DNA of 25,000 nt. Source: Tubiluchus corallicola (taxonomy: Eukaryota; Priapulida; Priapulimorpha; Priapulimorphida; Tubiluchidae). Shown in pieces: positions 15,940 to 25,000 of the stretch (position 1 is its first letter; each line of letters opens with the position of its first letter). The DNA lies in assembly GCA_030141605.1 (NCBI GenBank), contig JAQGDQ010000768.1, forward strand, positions 1-25,000. Direction: 5' to 3'. The notes below the pieces were generated by a model, which worked only from the letters and a program-made list of their open reading frames with translations, searched no databases and had not been told where the DNA came from. Made by a program: the position numbers and the translations under genes.

Positions 15940-18132
15940 ATGCATCGCAGTGCACAGAGCAGTTGGGATAGCACGTTTATGTATTCGAGAAATTTTGGGC
16001 AACAAACTTCATTTCACAAAGCTTCTCGGTACAACGAACTCGAACTGGCAATGAGTCTTGTACAAGAGGGTTCCGACGTTAATGCTTTTGACGGAACCGG
16101 ATGCACGCCGTTACATTATGCTTCCCAGAATGCAAATTTGCACATGGCATCGCTTTTGCTTAGCCACGGTGCTAACTCCAATGCGAGGTGCACTTTAGAA
16201 ATTGACAGTTCTCCCTGGAATAGGCCAACAGGCTCAACGCCATTACATTCTATTTTTGAATGCTCTCAATTTACTGATGAAGAAGTCATATTTGATATGA
16301 TAAAGTTGTTATTAACATACGGCGCATGCGTAAATGATACTGACGCAAATGGTCGGTGTCCTTTACATCATGCTGTACTTCGTTCCTACGAAAGCGTTGT
16401 AATGATCTTAGTTGACAATGATGCGAACATAAACACATTTGATGCAAAAGGAAATACCCCACTTCATCTTGCCTGCAAAGATGGAAAATTGGTAATCATA
16501 AAACTTCTGTTAACTCATGGTGCTAACGCCAATGCCGGACATTGTTCAGAGGAAAACTGGCAGGCACCTGTCCACGTCACTTTAAGGTCACAAACGATTA
16601 AAGAAGAAACCAAGTGTCACGTGATGGAGCTGTTACTGGAGAGTGGAGTTGACGTAAATGAAGTGTTTGAAGATGATCGAGAACTTTCTCTGTTGCACTT
16701 TGCAAGTATCCATTCTTATGAAAAAGTAGTAAAATTTCTGCTTCAGAATGGAGCAGACGTGAATCAACCAGGCGACCGTGGTCAGGCTCCTCTGCATTCA
16801 GTAGTTTGCCCCTCACTAGCACGTTTACTGATTGAGAATGGTGCCAACGTAAATCAACTAGATGACAAAAACCAAACTCCTCTTCATTCAGTAACTCGAC
16901 TACCTCTGGAAACAATAATGCAATTGCATGTGGACAATGGTGCAGATGTAAATACCTTACACAATGGTGCAGATGCAAATGCAGTACATAATGGTGCGGC
17001 TGCAAATGCAGTACATAATGGTGCAGCTGCAAATGCAGTACACAATGGTGCAGATGCAGATGCAGTACATAATGGTGCAGATGCAAATACAGTACACAAT
17101 GGTGCAGATGCAGATGCAGTACATAATGGTGCAGATGCAGATGCAGCACATAATGGTGCAGATGCAAATGCAGTAGATAATAAAAGTCAGCCACCTCTGC
17201 TATCAGCAGTTCGTCTTCCTCTGGGAACAACCACAAGGAAACCAAGTGTTAACAATGGTGCAGATTCAAATACCGTAGATAATGAAGGCCAGGAGCGTCT
17301 ACATTCAAGTGTTTCTCTTTCACAAGCAGCAATAGCACAATTACTAATTGACAATGGTGCGATGCTAAATGTAGTAGATGATCAAGGTCAGACACCTTTA
17401 CATTCAGCTTCTGTTCTTTCATCAGATACAATAGCACAATTACTAATTAACAATGGTGCAATGGTAAACGTGATAGACAATCAAGGCCAATCTCCTTTAA
17501 TGTTAGCAATTTTGTTCTCCTGCAAAGCAACAGCAAAACTCTTAATTGACAAAGACGCAGATGTCAACCACGTGGACTCCTGTGGTCAATCTCTCATGCA
17601 TTTAGCTATTAAATCCTCAAAAGAGTCGTTTGCAGCTTTATTAATTAAATCAGGATGTGATGTAAACATTACTAGCCGTGCAGGTGAAAGTGCCTTTAGT
17701 TTTCTTTACAGCGAGTGCAACAAGTACATGTATTGGGGTCATAAGTTGACCATATCTAAGTGTTTGCTACAGATCTTTCTGTTGCTTCTGAGGCACGATC
17801 TGCATCTTGATGCGGGAGCTAATACCGGAATGATCAATTATAGAATGTGGAAAGAAATTTTTTCATACAATAATCTGGAATTTTCGTCAGCTAGAGACGA
17901 ATTGTTGTTCCGTTTGATTGATACTGACATGACCATTTCATATCATTCCACCAAGATGAGTTTAAAATGTTGCTGTGCTAGAGTCATAGTTGCTAACCTA
18001 ATAAGTTATGACAGTCTTTCCCGCGAGTTGCGAGCATTTGTGCAACTTCACCAAGCAGTGTTGCGAGTGAGAGCGCGCAACAAGCGTTCCAAAATGAAAT
18101 CTCGGAGCGGGTTTTCTCGAGTCACCGTGTAG
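15940..18132 (+). CDS. Ankyrin-repeat protein with C-terminal SOCS box
   Basis: A 730-residue single-exon frame. The open frame extends upstream to 15904, but 15940 is the first ATG. About 14 ankyrin repeats span residues 24-600. They are recognised by GxTPLHxA turns (CTPLHYA, STPLHSI, NTPLHLA, QTPLHSA), LLxxGAxVNxxD ends and 30-35 residue spacing. Several are irregular, and the repeat ending near residue 333 is followed by nine 9-residue hairpin units. Residues about 673-704 (MSLKCCCARVIVAN...LRAFVQLH) match the SOCS box of the ASB family (SLKCLAAR...I...LxxFVxLH). A basic tail (RARNKRSKMKSR) ends the protein. Family knowledge: SOCS boxes bind elongin B/C and a cullin, and ankyrin repeats present the substrate. 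Inferred role: cytoplasmic or nuclear ubiquitin-ligase adaptor, target unknown. There is no signal peptide or membrane helix. Flanking acceptor and AATAAA signals support expression. Confidence 0.85.
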   Translation: MHRSAQSSWDSTFMYSRNFGQQTSFHKASRYNELELAMSLVQEGSDVNAFDGTGCTPLHYASQNANLHMASLLLSHGANSNARCTLEIDSSPWNRPTGSTPLHSIFECSQFTDEEVIFDMIKLLLTYGACVNDTDANGRCPLHHAVLRSYESVVMILVDNDANINTFDAKGNTPLHLACKDGKLVIIKLLLTHGANANAGHCSEENWQAPVHVTLRSQTIKEETKCHVMELLLESGVDVNEVFEDDRELSLLHFASIHSYEKVVKFLLQNGADVNQPGDRGQAPLHSVVCPSLARLLIENGANVNQLDDKNQTPLHSVTRLPLETIMQLHVDNGADVNTLHNGADANAVHNGAAANAVHNGAAANAVHNGADADAVHNGADANTVHNGADADAVHNGADADAAHNGADANAVDNKSQPPLLSAVRLPLGTTTRKPSVNNGADSNTVDNEGQERLHSSVSLSQAAIAQLLIDNGAMLNVVDDQGQTPLHSASVLSSDTIAQLLINNGAMVNVIDNQGQSPLMLAILFSCKATAKLLIDKDADVNHVDSCGQSLMHLAIKSSKESFAALLIKSGCDVNITSRAGESAFSFLYSECNKYMYWGHKLTISKCLLQIFLLLLRHDLHLDAGANTGMINYRMWKEIFSYNNLEFSSARDELLFRLIDTDMTISYHSTKMSLKCCCARVIVANLISYDSLSRELRAFVQLHQAVLRVRARNKRSKMKSRSGFSRVTV
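16936..17178 (+). repeat. 27-bp coding minisatellite, nine copies
   Basis: Nine in-frame 27-bp units encode NGADANAVH variants: NGADVNTLH, NGADANAVH, NGAAANAVH twice, NGADADAVH, NGADANTVH, NGADADAVH, NGADADAAH and NGADANAVD. Each unit equals the end of an ankyrin helix plus the hairpin loop (NGAxxNxxD), so a loop has been multiplied without its helices. Confidence 0.95.
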
Positions 18133-18331
18133 AAGTCCGAAGTTCCTTGGCAGATTTTAGTTTGACCTTATCAAATCCGGGGCAGGCTGTTCCAACAGTA
18201 AAGAGCGATTTTTACTGTACTGTCCATTGAGCCAGCCTAGATTACTGCCAAGTTAGATGCAAAGTTTCATTCCTCTTTAGCTTTACATAAGACCAATAAG
18301 CTTTTTCACTGTTTCGTTGTGCAGTTTCTGT

Positions 18332-18344
18332 AGGTCAAAGGTTA
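18332..18344 (+). promoter_or_regulatory. DR1-like nuclear-receptor site
   Basis: AGGTCAAAGGTTA fits a direct repeat of AGGTCA half-sites with one-base spacing, the type bound by RXR/HNF4 partners. It lies in the 3' UTR of the ankyrin gene. Binding is inferred only from sequence. Confidence 0.25.
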
Positions 18345-18618
18345 TGTGAATCCAAGCAACGCATCTCGATAACACCGTCAAGTGGGTGAAGCAAAGCCGT
18401 CTGGCCTATCAGTTCAGTAATTTTAGTTGTTTTACGTAGACTTTACTTAATTATGCGTTAGTCTGTTCGTAGAGTGATTTACTAGCAGGATCTTGCTTGG
18501 GAACAAGAAAAAATGAACCAGGTAAGGTTCTAGCGAGCTGTTAAAACTGTTACCAGTACAGTAGCATGGGCTGCGAAGCATTGTCAAGTGTACACAAATG
18601 CACGTTGTCTGGTACACT

Positions 18619-18631
18619 TAACCTTTGACCT
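18619..18631 (-). promoter_or_regulatory. Second DR1-like site, opposite orientation
   Basis: The minus strand reads AGGTCAAAGGTTA, identical to 18332-18344. Together they form an inverted pair in the 3' UTR. Confidence 0.25.
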
Positions 18632-18705
18632 TTCAACAACCATCGATGGAACTGTGAAAAGGCTTATTCTAAAACACTTCACAACAATGTAATTGTTCAA
18701 CTTTC

Positions 18706-18711
18706 AATAAA
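18706..18711 (+). terminator. AATAAA polyadenylation signal of the ankyrin gene
   Basis: The canonical hexamer lies about 575 bp past the stop codon in AT-rich sequence, the best candidate end of the transcript. Confidence 0.55.
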
Positions 18712-18948
18712 TTGCGCAATATAAATTGTTCATTTTATGAGAATGAAAAAGTGAAATAAAATAAGATATTTCTTGTGTGATTAACATGATGTCCAATAGC
18801 CGAAGTGTAATCATATAGTGGTTTATTCATATAACAAATCTAGAGACAAACAGAATGATATTAATAACACGAGAAATCAGCACATCGTAACATCTAGCAA
18901 AAGTGAGTCCTCAAAACTTGCTCCGAACCTCCTTATATTCCCAGTACG

Positions 18949-19158
18949 GTTGTCATGGTAACCAGCTAGTTGGTGACATCTATTCTATTTTATCGTTGTC
19001 ATAGTAATCAGCCGGAAAATGACTTCCCAGCCTGTTGTTATAGTGATAGCTGCTCGTTGCTATAGTGACCAGCTGGGAACTTCCTTCGTTTTTTTATGCT
19101 GTTATCGAAGCTGTGGTGACCAGCAGGGAACTTCTTCCTAGTCCGCTGCTATGGTAAC
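18949..19158. repeat. Degenerate repeat of X-box-like palindromes
   Basis: GTTGTCATGGTAAC (18949-18962), GTTGTCATAGTAAT (18995-19008), GTTGTTATAGTGAT (19034-19047), GTTGCTATAGTGAC (19056-19069) and GCTGCTATGGTAAC (19145-19158) are variants of GTTGCCATGGTAAC. They alternate with ACCAGC and GGGAACTTCYTCC segments. They resemble RFX-factor X-boxes but may simply be an old tandem repeat. Confidence 0.6.
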
Positions 19159-19473
19159 TAGCCTGGAACTTTCTTCCCCATCCAAAGCAAGGGACGTCTT
19201 TCCCAATCCTTCGCTAGGATAATCTAACTGATTTGGCGTTCATTGTTGTAACTAACTTAACGTTCGTATGGTGATACTGTTGATTTTATTTCTTATTGGT
19301 GATATTTATTTTAATTCTTTATCTAATAAATACTTAATTTAATTAACATTTTATAACAGAAATTTGTTTAAAAAAATTTATTTACTTCAGTACTATTACT
19401 TAGGTGCAATAATTTTTTTACTATTGCACAATCTCTTATCCGTGCAGTTTTTTGACTAAATTAAGAAAATCCC
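19159..19473. other. AT-rich spacer before the 57-bp satellite
   Basis: No gene, RNA or clear repeat is seen. Confidence 0.4.
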
Positions 19474-21291
19474 CTGCGTTTCTACGCAAGGTTCACATAG
19501 CTGCGGCTTATCGTTACACGGCTATTACTCTGCGTTTCTATGACAAGGTTCACAGAGCTGCGGCTTATCGTTACACCGCTATTACTCTGCGTTTCTATGA
19601 CAAGGTTCACATAGCTGCGGCTTATCGTTACACCGCTATTACTCTGCGTTTCCGCGACAAGGTTCACATAGCTGCGGCTTATCGTTACACGGCTATTACT
19701 CTGCGTTTCTATGACAAGGTTCACATAGCTGCGGCTTATCGTTACACCGCTATTAATCTGCGTTTCTATGACAAGGTTCACATAGCTGCGGCTTATCGTT
19801 ACACCGCTATTACTCTGCGTTTCTGCGACAAGGTTCACATAGCTGCGGCTTATCGTTACACCGCTATTACTCTGCGTTTCCGCGACAAGGTTCACATAGC
19901 TGCGGCTTATCGTTACACGGCTATTACTCTGCGTTTCTATGACAAGGTTCACATAGCTGCGGCTTATCGTTACACCGCTATTACTCTGCGTTTCTATGAC
20001 AAGGTTCACAGAGCTGCGGCTTATCGTTACACTGCTATTAATCTGTGTTTCTATGACAAGGTTCACATAGCTGCGGCTTATCGTTACACCGCTATTACTC
20101 TGCGTTTCTGCGACAAGGTTCACATAGCTGCGGCTTATCGTTACACCGCTATTACTCTGCGTTTCTGCGACAAGGTTCACATAGCTGCGGCTTATCGTTA
20201 CACCGCTATTACTCTGCGTTTCTACGACAAGGTTCACATAGCTGCGGCTTATCGTTGCACTGCTATTACTCTGTGTTTCTGCTACAAGGTTCACATAGCT
20301 GCGGCTTATCGTTACACCACTATTACTCTGCGTTTCTACGACAAGGTTCACATAGCTGCGGCTTATCGTTACACTGCTATTACTCTGCGTTTCTGCGACA
20401 AGGTTCACATAGCTGCGGCTTATCGTTACACGGCTATTAATCTGCGTTTCTGTGACAAGGTTCACATAGCTGCGGCTTATCGTTACACCGCTATTACTCT
20501 GCGTTTCTGCGACAAGGTTCACATAGCTGCGGCTTATCGTTACACCGCTATTACTCTGCGTTTCTGCGACAAGGTTCACATAGCTGCGGCTTATCGTTAC
20601 ACCGCTATTACTCTGCATTTCTGCGACAAGGTTCACATAGCTGCGGCTTATCGTTACACCGCTATTACTCTGCGTTTCTGCGACAAGGTTCACATAGCTG
20701 TGGCTTATCGTTACACCACTGTTACTCTGCGTTTCTGCGACAAGGTGACAAGGTTCACATAGCTGCGGCTTATCGTTACATGGCTATTACTGTGCGTTTC
20801 TGCGACAAGGTTCACATAGCTGCGGCTTATCGTTACACTACTGTTGCTCTGCGTTTCTGCGACAAGGTTCACATAGCTGCGGCTTATCGTTACACGGCTA
20901 TTACTCTGCGTTTCTGCGACAAGGTTCACATAGCTGCGGCTTATCGTTACACCGCTATTACTCTGCGTTTCTATGACAAGGTTCACATAGCTGCGGCTTA
21001 TCGTTACACGGCTATTACTCTGCATTTCTGCGACAAGGTTCACATAGCTGCGGCTTATCGTTACATGGCTATTACTCTGCGTTTCTGCGACAAGGTTCAC
21101 ATAGCTGCGGCTTATCGTTACACCGCTATTACTCTGCATTTCTGCGACAAGGTTCACATAGCTGCGGCTTATCGTTACACCGCTATTACTCTGCGTTTCT
21201 GTGACAAGGTTCACATAGCTGCGGCTTATCGTTACATGGCTATTACTCTGCGTTTCTGCGACAAGGTTCACATAGCTGCGGCTTATCGTTA
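19474..21291. repeat. 57-bp satellite array, about 32 copies
   Basis: The unit runs from AAGGTTCACATAGCTGCGGC through TTATCGTTACACCGCTATTA to CTCTGCGTTTCTGCGAC. Successive units are exactly 57 bp apart (for example 19545 and 19602). Copies differ at a few fixed positions (YAC/TGC/CGC before GAC, ACC/ACG/ACT/ATG in the middle). An 8-bp partial duplication near 20741-20748 breaks the register. Because 57 is a multiple of three, long frames stay open on both strands (19452-20762 plus, 19482-20693 minus). Substitutions are not confined to silent positions, so coding is not favoured. The array is much GC-richer than its flanks. Confidence 0.95.
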
Positions 21292-21437
21292 TCACCTCAT
21301 TGTTTTTTTTTAATTTTTAGCTTTGTTCTTCTCTTTAGTTTAGTTTAAACATAATTTATTATAGGATTGGATCAGACAGTCTAAACAACATGATTTAGGA
21401 TCCTCACCACAACAGACTTTATACACTGTTTACAAAA

Positions 21438-21664
21438 ACATTTACAGTAAGAATAGACTATAGCTACACAAGCTGACAAGTTTTCCTACAAGATTACATT
21501 AGACATTAGTAACATTTACAGTAAGAATAGACTATAACTACACATGCTGACAAGTTTTCCTACAAGATTACATTAGACATTAGTAACATTTACAGTAAGA
21601 ATTGACTATAGAATAGCTGCACGTGCTGACAAGTTTTACCACAAGATTACATTAGACATTAGTA
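21438..21664. repeat. 74-bp tandem repeat, three copies
   Basis: Units start ACATTTACAGTAAGAAT at 21438, 21512 and 21586 and end GATTACATTAGACATTAGTA. The third has a few inserted bases. Confidence 0.92.
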
Positions 21665-21898
21665 GAAAATGACGGTTAGAAAATATTAATGTACGAATAT
21701 TTAAGACTGCTGCATTTCATATCAGATAGAAACTACTGGAAGCGTTTAGTACGTAATATAAAGTCATGTATACATTGAAATGTCTCTACATCTCCATCTA
21801 CATTGCCTCTTCACCTAAAAACACACCATGCATTGTAGTTGGACTATTAATGCTCCAGCTTTTAGCTCAGCTGCAAGCAGTTTCATCATTTTTTCACT
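21665..21898. other. Spacer, nothing assigned
   Basis: AT-rich sequence between two tandem arrays, with no feature supported. Confidence 0.4.
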
Positions 21899-22616
21899 AA
21901 TAGATTGCTTACTTGATAAGTAATTGTAAGTAATTTTTGTTTCAGTCTGTACAATTGTATGTAGTATATTTGATTATGTAATCGTAATGGTGTTTTTGTC
22001 TAATAAACAAATAAACAAAAATAAACAAACGTAAGCAATAAACAATAGATTGCTTACTTGATAAGTAATTGTAAGTAATTTTTGTTTTCAGTTTGTACAA
22101 TTGTATGTAGTGTATTTGATTATGTAATTGTAAAGGTGTTTTTATCTAATAAACAAATAAACAAAAATAAACAAATGTAAACAATAAACAATAGATTGCT
22201 TACTTGATAAGTAATTGTAAGTAATTTTTGTTTTCAGTTTGTACAATTGTATGTAGTGTATTTGATTATGTAACTGTAATGGTGTTTTTATCTAATAAAA
22301 AAATAAACAAAAATAAACAAATGTAAACAATAAACAATAGATTGCTTACTTGATAACTAATTGTAAGTAATTTTTGTTTTCAGTTTGTACAATTGTATGT
22401 AGTATATTTGATTATGTAATTTGTAATGGTGTTTTTGTCTAATAAACAAATAAACAAAAATAAACAAATGTACGCAATAAACAATAGATTGCTTACTTGA
22501 TAAGTAATTTTAAGTAATTTTTGTTTTCAGTTTGTACAATTGTATGTAGTATATTTGATTATGTAATTGTAATGGTGTTTTTGTCTAGTAAACAAATAAA
22601 CAAAAATAAACAAATG
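21899..22616. repeat. About 146-bp tandem repeat, five copies
   Basis: TAGATTGCTTACTTGATA occurs at about 21901, 22046, 22192, 22338 and 22485. Each unit continues through GTACAATTGTATGTAGT and GGTGTTTTTGTCTAATAAAC into an (AAACAAAT)-rich end. Each carries AATAAA. The form suggests that a retroelement 3' end could have been the founder, but no coding part is visible. Confidence 0.93.
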
Positions 22617-22715
22617 ATAAAGTTTGATTTTATGAAAACCTGGACTCGTGGTCAGCTTCAAAAGGAACGACTACAGCTTCAGTTTTTGTGTTAACTAGGC
22701 GTGCAGATTTCTGTA

Positions 22716-22859
22716 TTAATTTTACAAATAAAAAATTGTATCTATAGTAACGTTCTGTCTTAATCATACTACACTAGACTACTTAACTTAATTTTACAAA
22801 TAGAAAATTGTATCTATAATAACATTCTGTCTTAATCATGCTACACTAGACTACTTAAC
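22716..22859. repeat. 72-bp tandem duplication
   Basis: TTAATTTTACAAATA..AAATTGTATCTATA..CTACACTAGACTACTTAACT occurs twice, at 22716 and 22788, with a handful of differences. Confidence 0.92.
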
Positions 22860-23084
22860 TATTTTCTTACGTTTAAGATGTATAAACTGTAAAAATATCT
22901 TTATAAACGAAAGTTTTTATAGTGTAGTAAACATGCAATTATTTATTATTGAAATTTCTAGTTACTATTTTTTATGACTAAATTATTAAGAAAGTGGTCG
23001 TTTGCTAAGACTTCAAATTGAACAGCAATAAAAATACTTTCACAGGCGGCTCAGGGCTAGCGCGGTGCACTGAGCCAACAATAG

Positions 23085-23092
23085 GTTAGTGG
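23085..23092. repeat. Target-site duplication, 3' side of the SINE
   Basis: GTTAGTGG, identical to 23640-23647, directly abuts the (GTT)n end (CAA tail on the minus strand) of the element. Confidence 0.8.
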
Positions 23093-23639
23093 GTTGTTGT
23101 TGGCATCCTTCTGTCTCGGAAGACAATGGAGTGTGCGCCAAGAGAGTCAGTTATTAATCACATTGATGGAGCTGCAGCGTCGACTGTGGCTGAGTACGAT
23201 CCTTGAACGTCTCCAGGGCGCACACCTGGGCAAGGTGTATGGAGATCTTGAGTTGCCCAGACAACAGGAACCCCCTCTCTTCCTCCCTGGTGTAGTCCAA
23301 AGGAAAGCGGAGCGATACGTTTGGCACCAGGTTGGCTGCAGGAGCTGCCGGAGTCAGTGAGCATGCTGCACTGGTCCGCCTTCGGGGCTCCACTCCTGAT
23401 TTGGAAGGTTTACTCCTCTACACATGGCCGTTGGGTCACTTGACCTCCTCCGCCCTCTAGCCGTTGGCTGCTTGTGCAGCTCCTCCGCCTAGTGTCGAGA
23501 TACAGTGTGGGCATCCCGCAAGCCTACAGCACCTGCTATTGCTAGGCGGTCACCCATCCAAGTACTAACCAGGCTCCACGTTGCTTAACTTTGATGATCA
23601 GACGAGAACCGGTGTTTTCAACGTGATATGGCCGTAGAC
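23093..23639 (-). mobile_element. 5S rRNA-derived SINE, full length
   Basis: A 547-bp minus-strand element whose first 118 bases are 5S rRNA-like, followed by a body of about 430 bp and a GGATGCCAACAACAAC tail. It is bounded by identical 8-bp duplications placed exactly at the 5S start and the tail end. This is the structure of SINE3-class elements: a pol III internal promoter from 5S, an unrelated body and a LINE-recognised tail. No partner LINE tail with CAACAAC was seen in this window. Open frames over the body (23094-23360 and minus-strand equivalents) are not considered genes. Confidence 0.88.
23522..23639 (-). pseudogene. 5S rRNA-like head of the SINE
   Basis: The minus strand begins GTCTACGGCCATATCACGTT and ends GCAGGTGCTGTAGGCTT, matching the 5' and 3' halves of animal 5S rRNA. 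The C-box GTTAGTACTTGGATGGGTGA is intact, and so is the AAGTTAAGCAACG segment. Substitutions disturb some helices, and no T-run terminator follows position 23522. It is therefore a SINE promoter rather than a functional 5S gene. Confidence 0.9.
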
Positions 23640-23647
23640 GTTAGTGG
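23640..23647. repeat. Target-site duplication, 5' side of the SINE
   Basis: GTTAGTGG, identical to 23085-23092, adjoins the first base of the 5S head. Confidence 0.8.
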
Positions 23648-24490
23648 ATAGTACCTCTGTTATGTCGCGTGCAGCTAATAAGGGAAAATAACAGAAAAGA
23701 AAATTATATGAGGAGGCTGATTAATAAAAGGAGAACATGGCGGTTTTTCATATCCTGTGCCATTTTGAAGCAAGTATACATTTGAAGATCAGTGATAATA
23801 CCCAAGCCTTTCTGGTAATTAACAAGGCTAAAACATTTATTAATGACAGGCGAGTACAGTTAGTGATTACGTCATAAGAGGACGTGATTTTCAACAGCAA
23901 GAGCATTCCACGAGCGTGTTGCGCGTGTTTGCGAAAATTAAAGTTCAGTACTAGTGTACAAAATTCAGTGTGATATACAAACTCTCCGGGCAAATATTAA
24001 GCTTACTCACGCACGAGCTCTCCAACGTCACAACTGAACACCTCTCAACTGAGAGGTGCAACATCTGTCTTTTCTGCATTGCATTTCCGATACGCATCCA
24101 CTAGCCGCCCATCTAACTAGCAAATGGCGAAATGCACTGACTGCAGGAATTTCAAATTACCAGTCTGTAGTAACAATTCTTTCGCGTAAGTCATTCTTGA
24201 AAAAATAGTGCGTTCCCATCGATATTTTATGGGGTAGATCGTTTTGAGATGTAGTTTAAGATTGGGTCTGGCTTTCCTACATTGAACTGATCAAAAAGAA
24301 TTGCAGCCTTTTTAAGAATTTAGTTACAGCAAAGCGTAGCTAGACTGCAGTGTTTCTTACTAATGTAACAATCTCCTAATTTAATTTTCGCTTATTATGT
24401 TACCATATTTTTACCACCCTACATAACAGTGGCACACTAGCCACTAATTTATCCTAGGTTCAGTATCTGCAGTGACGTCACTGTGCGGAC
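23648..24490. other. Intergenic, with one small hairpin
   Basis: No supported gene. CACCTCTCAACTGAGAGGTG (24039-24058) is a near-perfect palindrome that could form an 8-bp stem with a 4-base loop; its role is unknown. The 81-codon minus-strand frame at 23748-23993 has no recognisable domain. Confidence 0.4.
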
Positions 24491-25000
24491 TATGAAAGTG
24501 TTTTTACTAGCTACAAATTAGCAAAATGGTAAAATTATATCTGACACAGAAGTCTGATTACAGTGAAGTGATACTCTCAGAACCTTCTGCTAACAAAAGA
24601 TCTCACTTAACACGACAAATGTTCTCTTAAATTGTGGATTTATGAAAGTGTTTTTACTGCTACAAATTAGCAAAATGGTAAAATTATATCTGAAACAGAA
24701 GCCTGATTACAGTGAAGTGATACTCTCAGAACCTTCTGCTAACAAAAGATCTCACTTAACACAACAAATGTTCTCTTAAATTTTGGGTTTATGAAAGTGT
24801 TTTTACTGCTACAAATTAGCAAAATGGTAAAATTATATCTGACACAGAAGCCTGATTACAGTGAAGTGATACTCTCAGAACCTTCTGCTAACAAAAGATC
24901 TCACTTAACACGACAAATGTTCTCTTAAATTTTGGATTTATGAAAGTGTTTTTACTGCTACAAATTAGCAAAATGGTAAAATTATATCTGACACAGAAGC
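24491..25000. repeat. About 149-bp tandem repeat, running off the window
   Basis: TATGAAAGTGTTTTTACT starts at 24491, 24641, 24790 and 24939. Units continue with AGCAAAATGGTAAAATTATA and AACCTTCTGCTAACAAAAGA. Copies are nearly identical, and the fourth is cut by the window end, so total array length is unknown. Confidence 0.95.

Noticed and set aside
16598-17437. Minus-strand and shifted frames over the ankyrin gene, including repetitive His/Leu and Met/Gln versions
   Set aside because: Shadows of the 27-bp coding repeat and the ankyrin frame.
18513-18527. ATGAACCAG|GTAAGG as a possible first coding exon and donor of another gene
   Set aside because: A good donor match but only three codons. 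It lies in the ankyrin 3' UTR, and no downstream exon was found.
19452-21313. Large plus- and minus-strand frames as repetitive protein genes
   Set aside because: A 57-bp period keeps all copies in register, so open frames are expected. There is no start context, splice signal or silent-site bias, and the register breaks near 20741. Kept as a satellite and as a finding.
23094-23393. Overlapping open frames on both strands
   Set aside because: They lie entirely inside the SINE body and show no domain.
23522-23639. Functional 5S rRNA gene
   Set aside because: No T-run terminator follows, the sequence is diverged, and precise target duplications mark it as the head of a SINE.

Overview
The window is AT-rich animal nuclear DNA, about two thirds A+T. 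Evidence for this is intron acceptor sites, AATAAA signals, non-LTR retrotransposons, a 5S-rRNA-derived SINE, long microsatellites and satellite arrays. An ankyrin-repeat protein with a SOCS box and an invertebrate-style C2H2 zinc-finger gene suggest an invertebrate. Large ANK-SOCS families are well known in chelicerates, but the phylum cannot be fixed from this window. Nothing looks bacterial or organellar.

Layout. (1) About 200-7262: a tandem segmental duplication. Unit 1 (about 200-3260) carries an open C2H2 zinc-finger CDS (1951-2661) enlarged by in-frame polyQ/polyD/half-finger modules. Unit 2 (about 4650-7262) carries the paralogue as a frameshifted relic (6070-6567) and has grown several minisatellites of its own. 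(2) About 7770-10550: a 5'-truncated but fully open RTE-like LINE reading frame, flanked by an 85/97-bp direct repeat. (3) 10550-13130: a nest of mobile-element debris. A LINE C-terminal fragment on the minus strand is interrupted by a TTAA-flanked MITE (11632-11898) and by a 5'-truncated RTE-type LINE with 16-bp target-site duplications (12180-12697). Two copies of an AT-rich interspersed repeat flank this nest. (4) 13432-13876: a 445-bp (TC)n tract. (5) 14632-15107: a CR1/L2-type LINE 3' end. (6) 15908-18711: the most convincing gene, a single-exon ankyrin-SOCS CDS (15940-18132) with an acceptor upstream and a poly(A) signal downstream. A 27-bp minisatellite inside it has expanded one ankyrin hairpin loop nine-fold. 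(7) 18949-25000: X-box-like repeats, about 32 copies of a 57-bp satellite, then 74-, 146-, 72- and 149-bp tandem arrays. A complete 5S-headed SINE with 8-bp target-site duplications lies among them.

The two host-type genes show no operon-like link. The zinc-finger gene is probably a nucleic-acid-binding protein of a young duplicated family. The ANK-SOCS protein is probably a substrate adaptor for a cullin-RING ubiquitin ligase. Repeat turnover dominates the window: coding minisatellites have remodelled both genes, and nested insertions can be put in order by the frames and duplications they disrupt.
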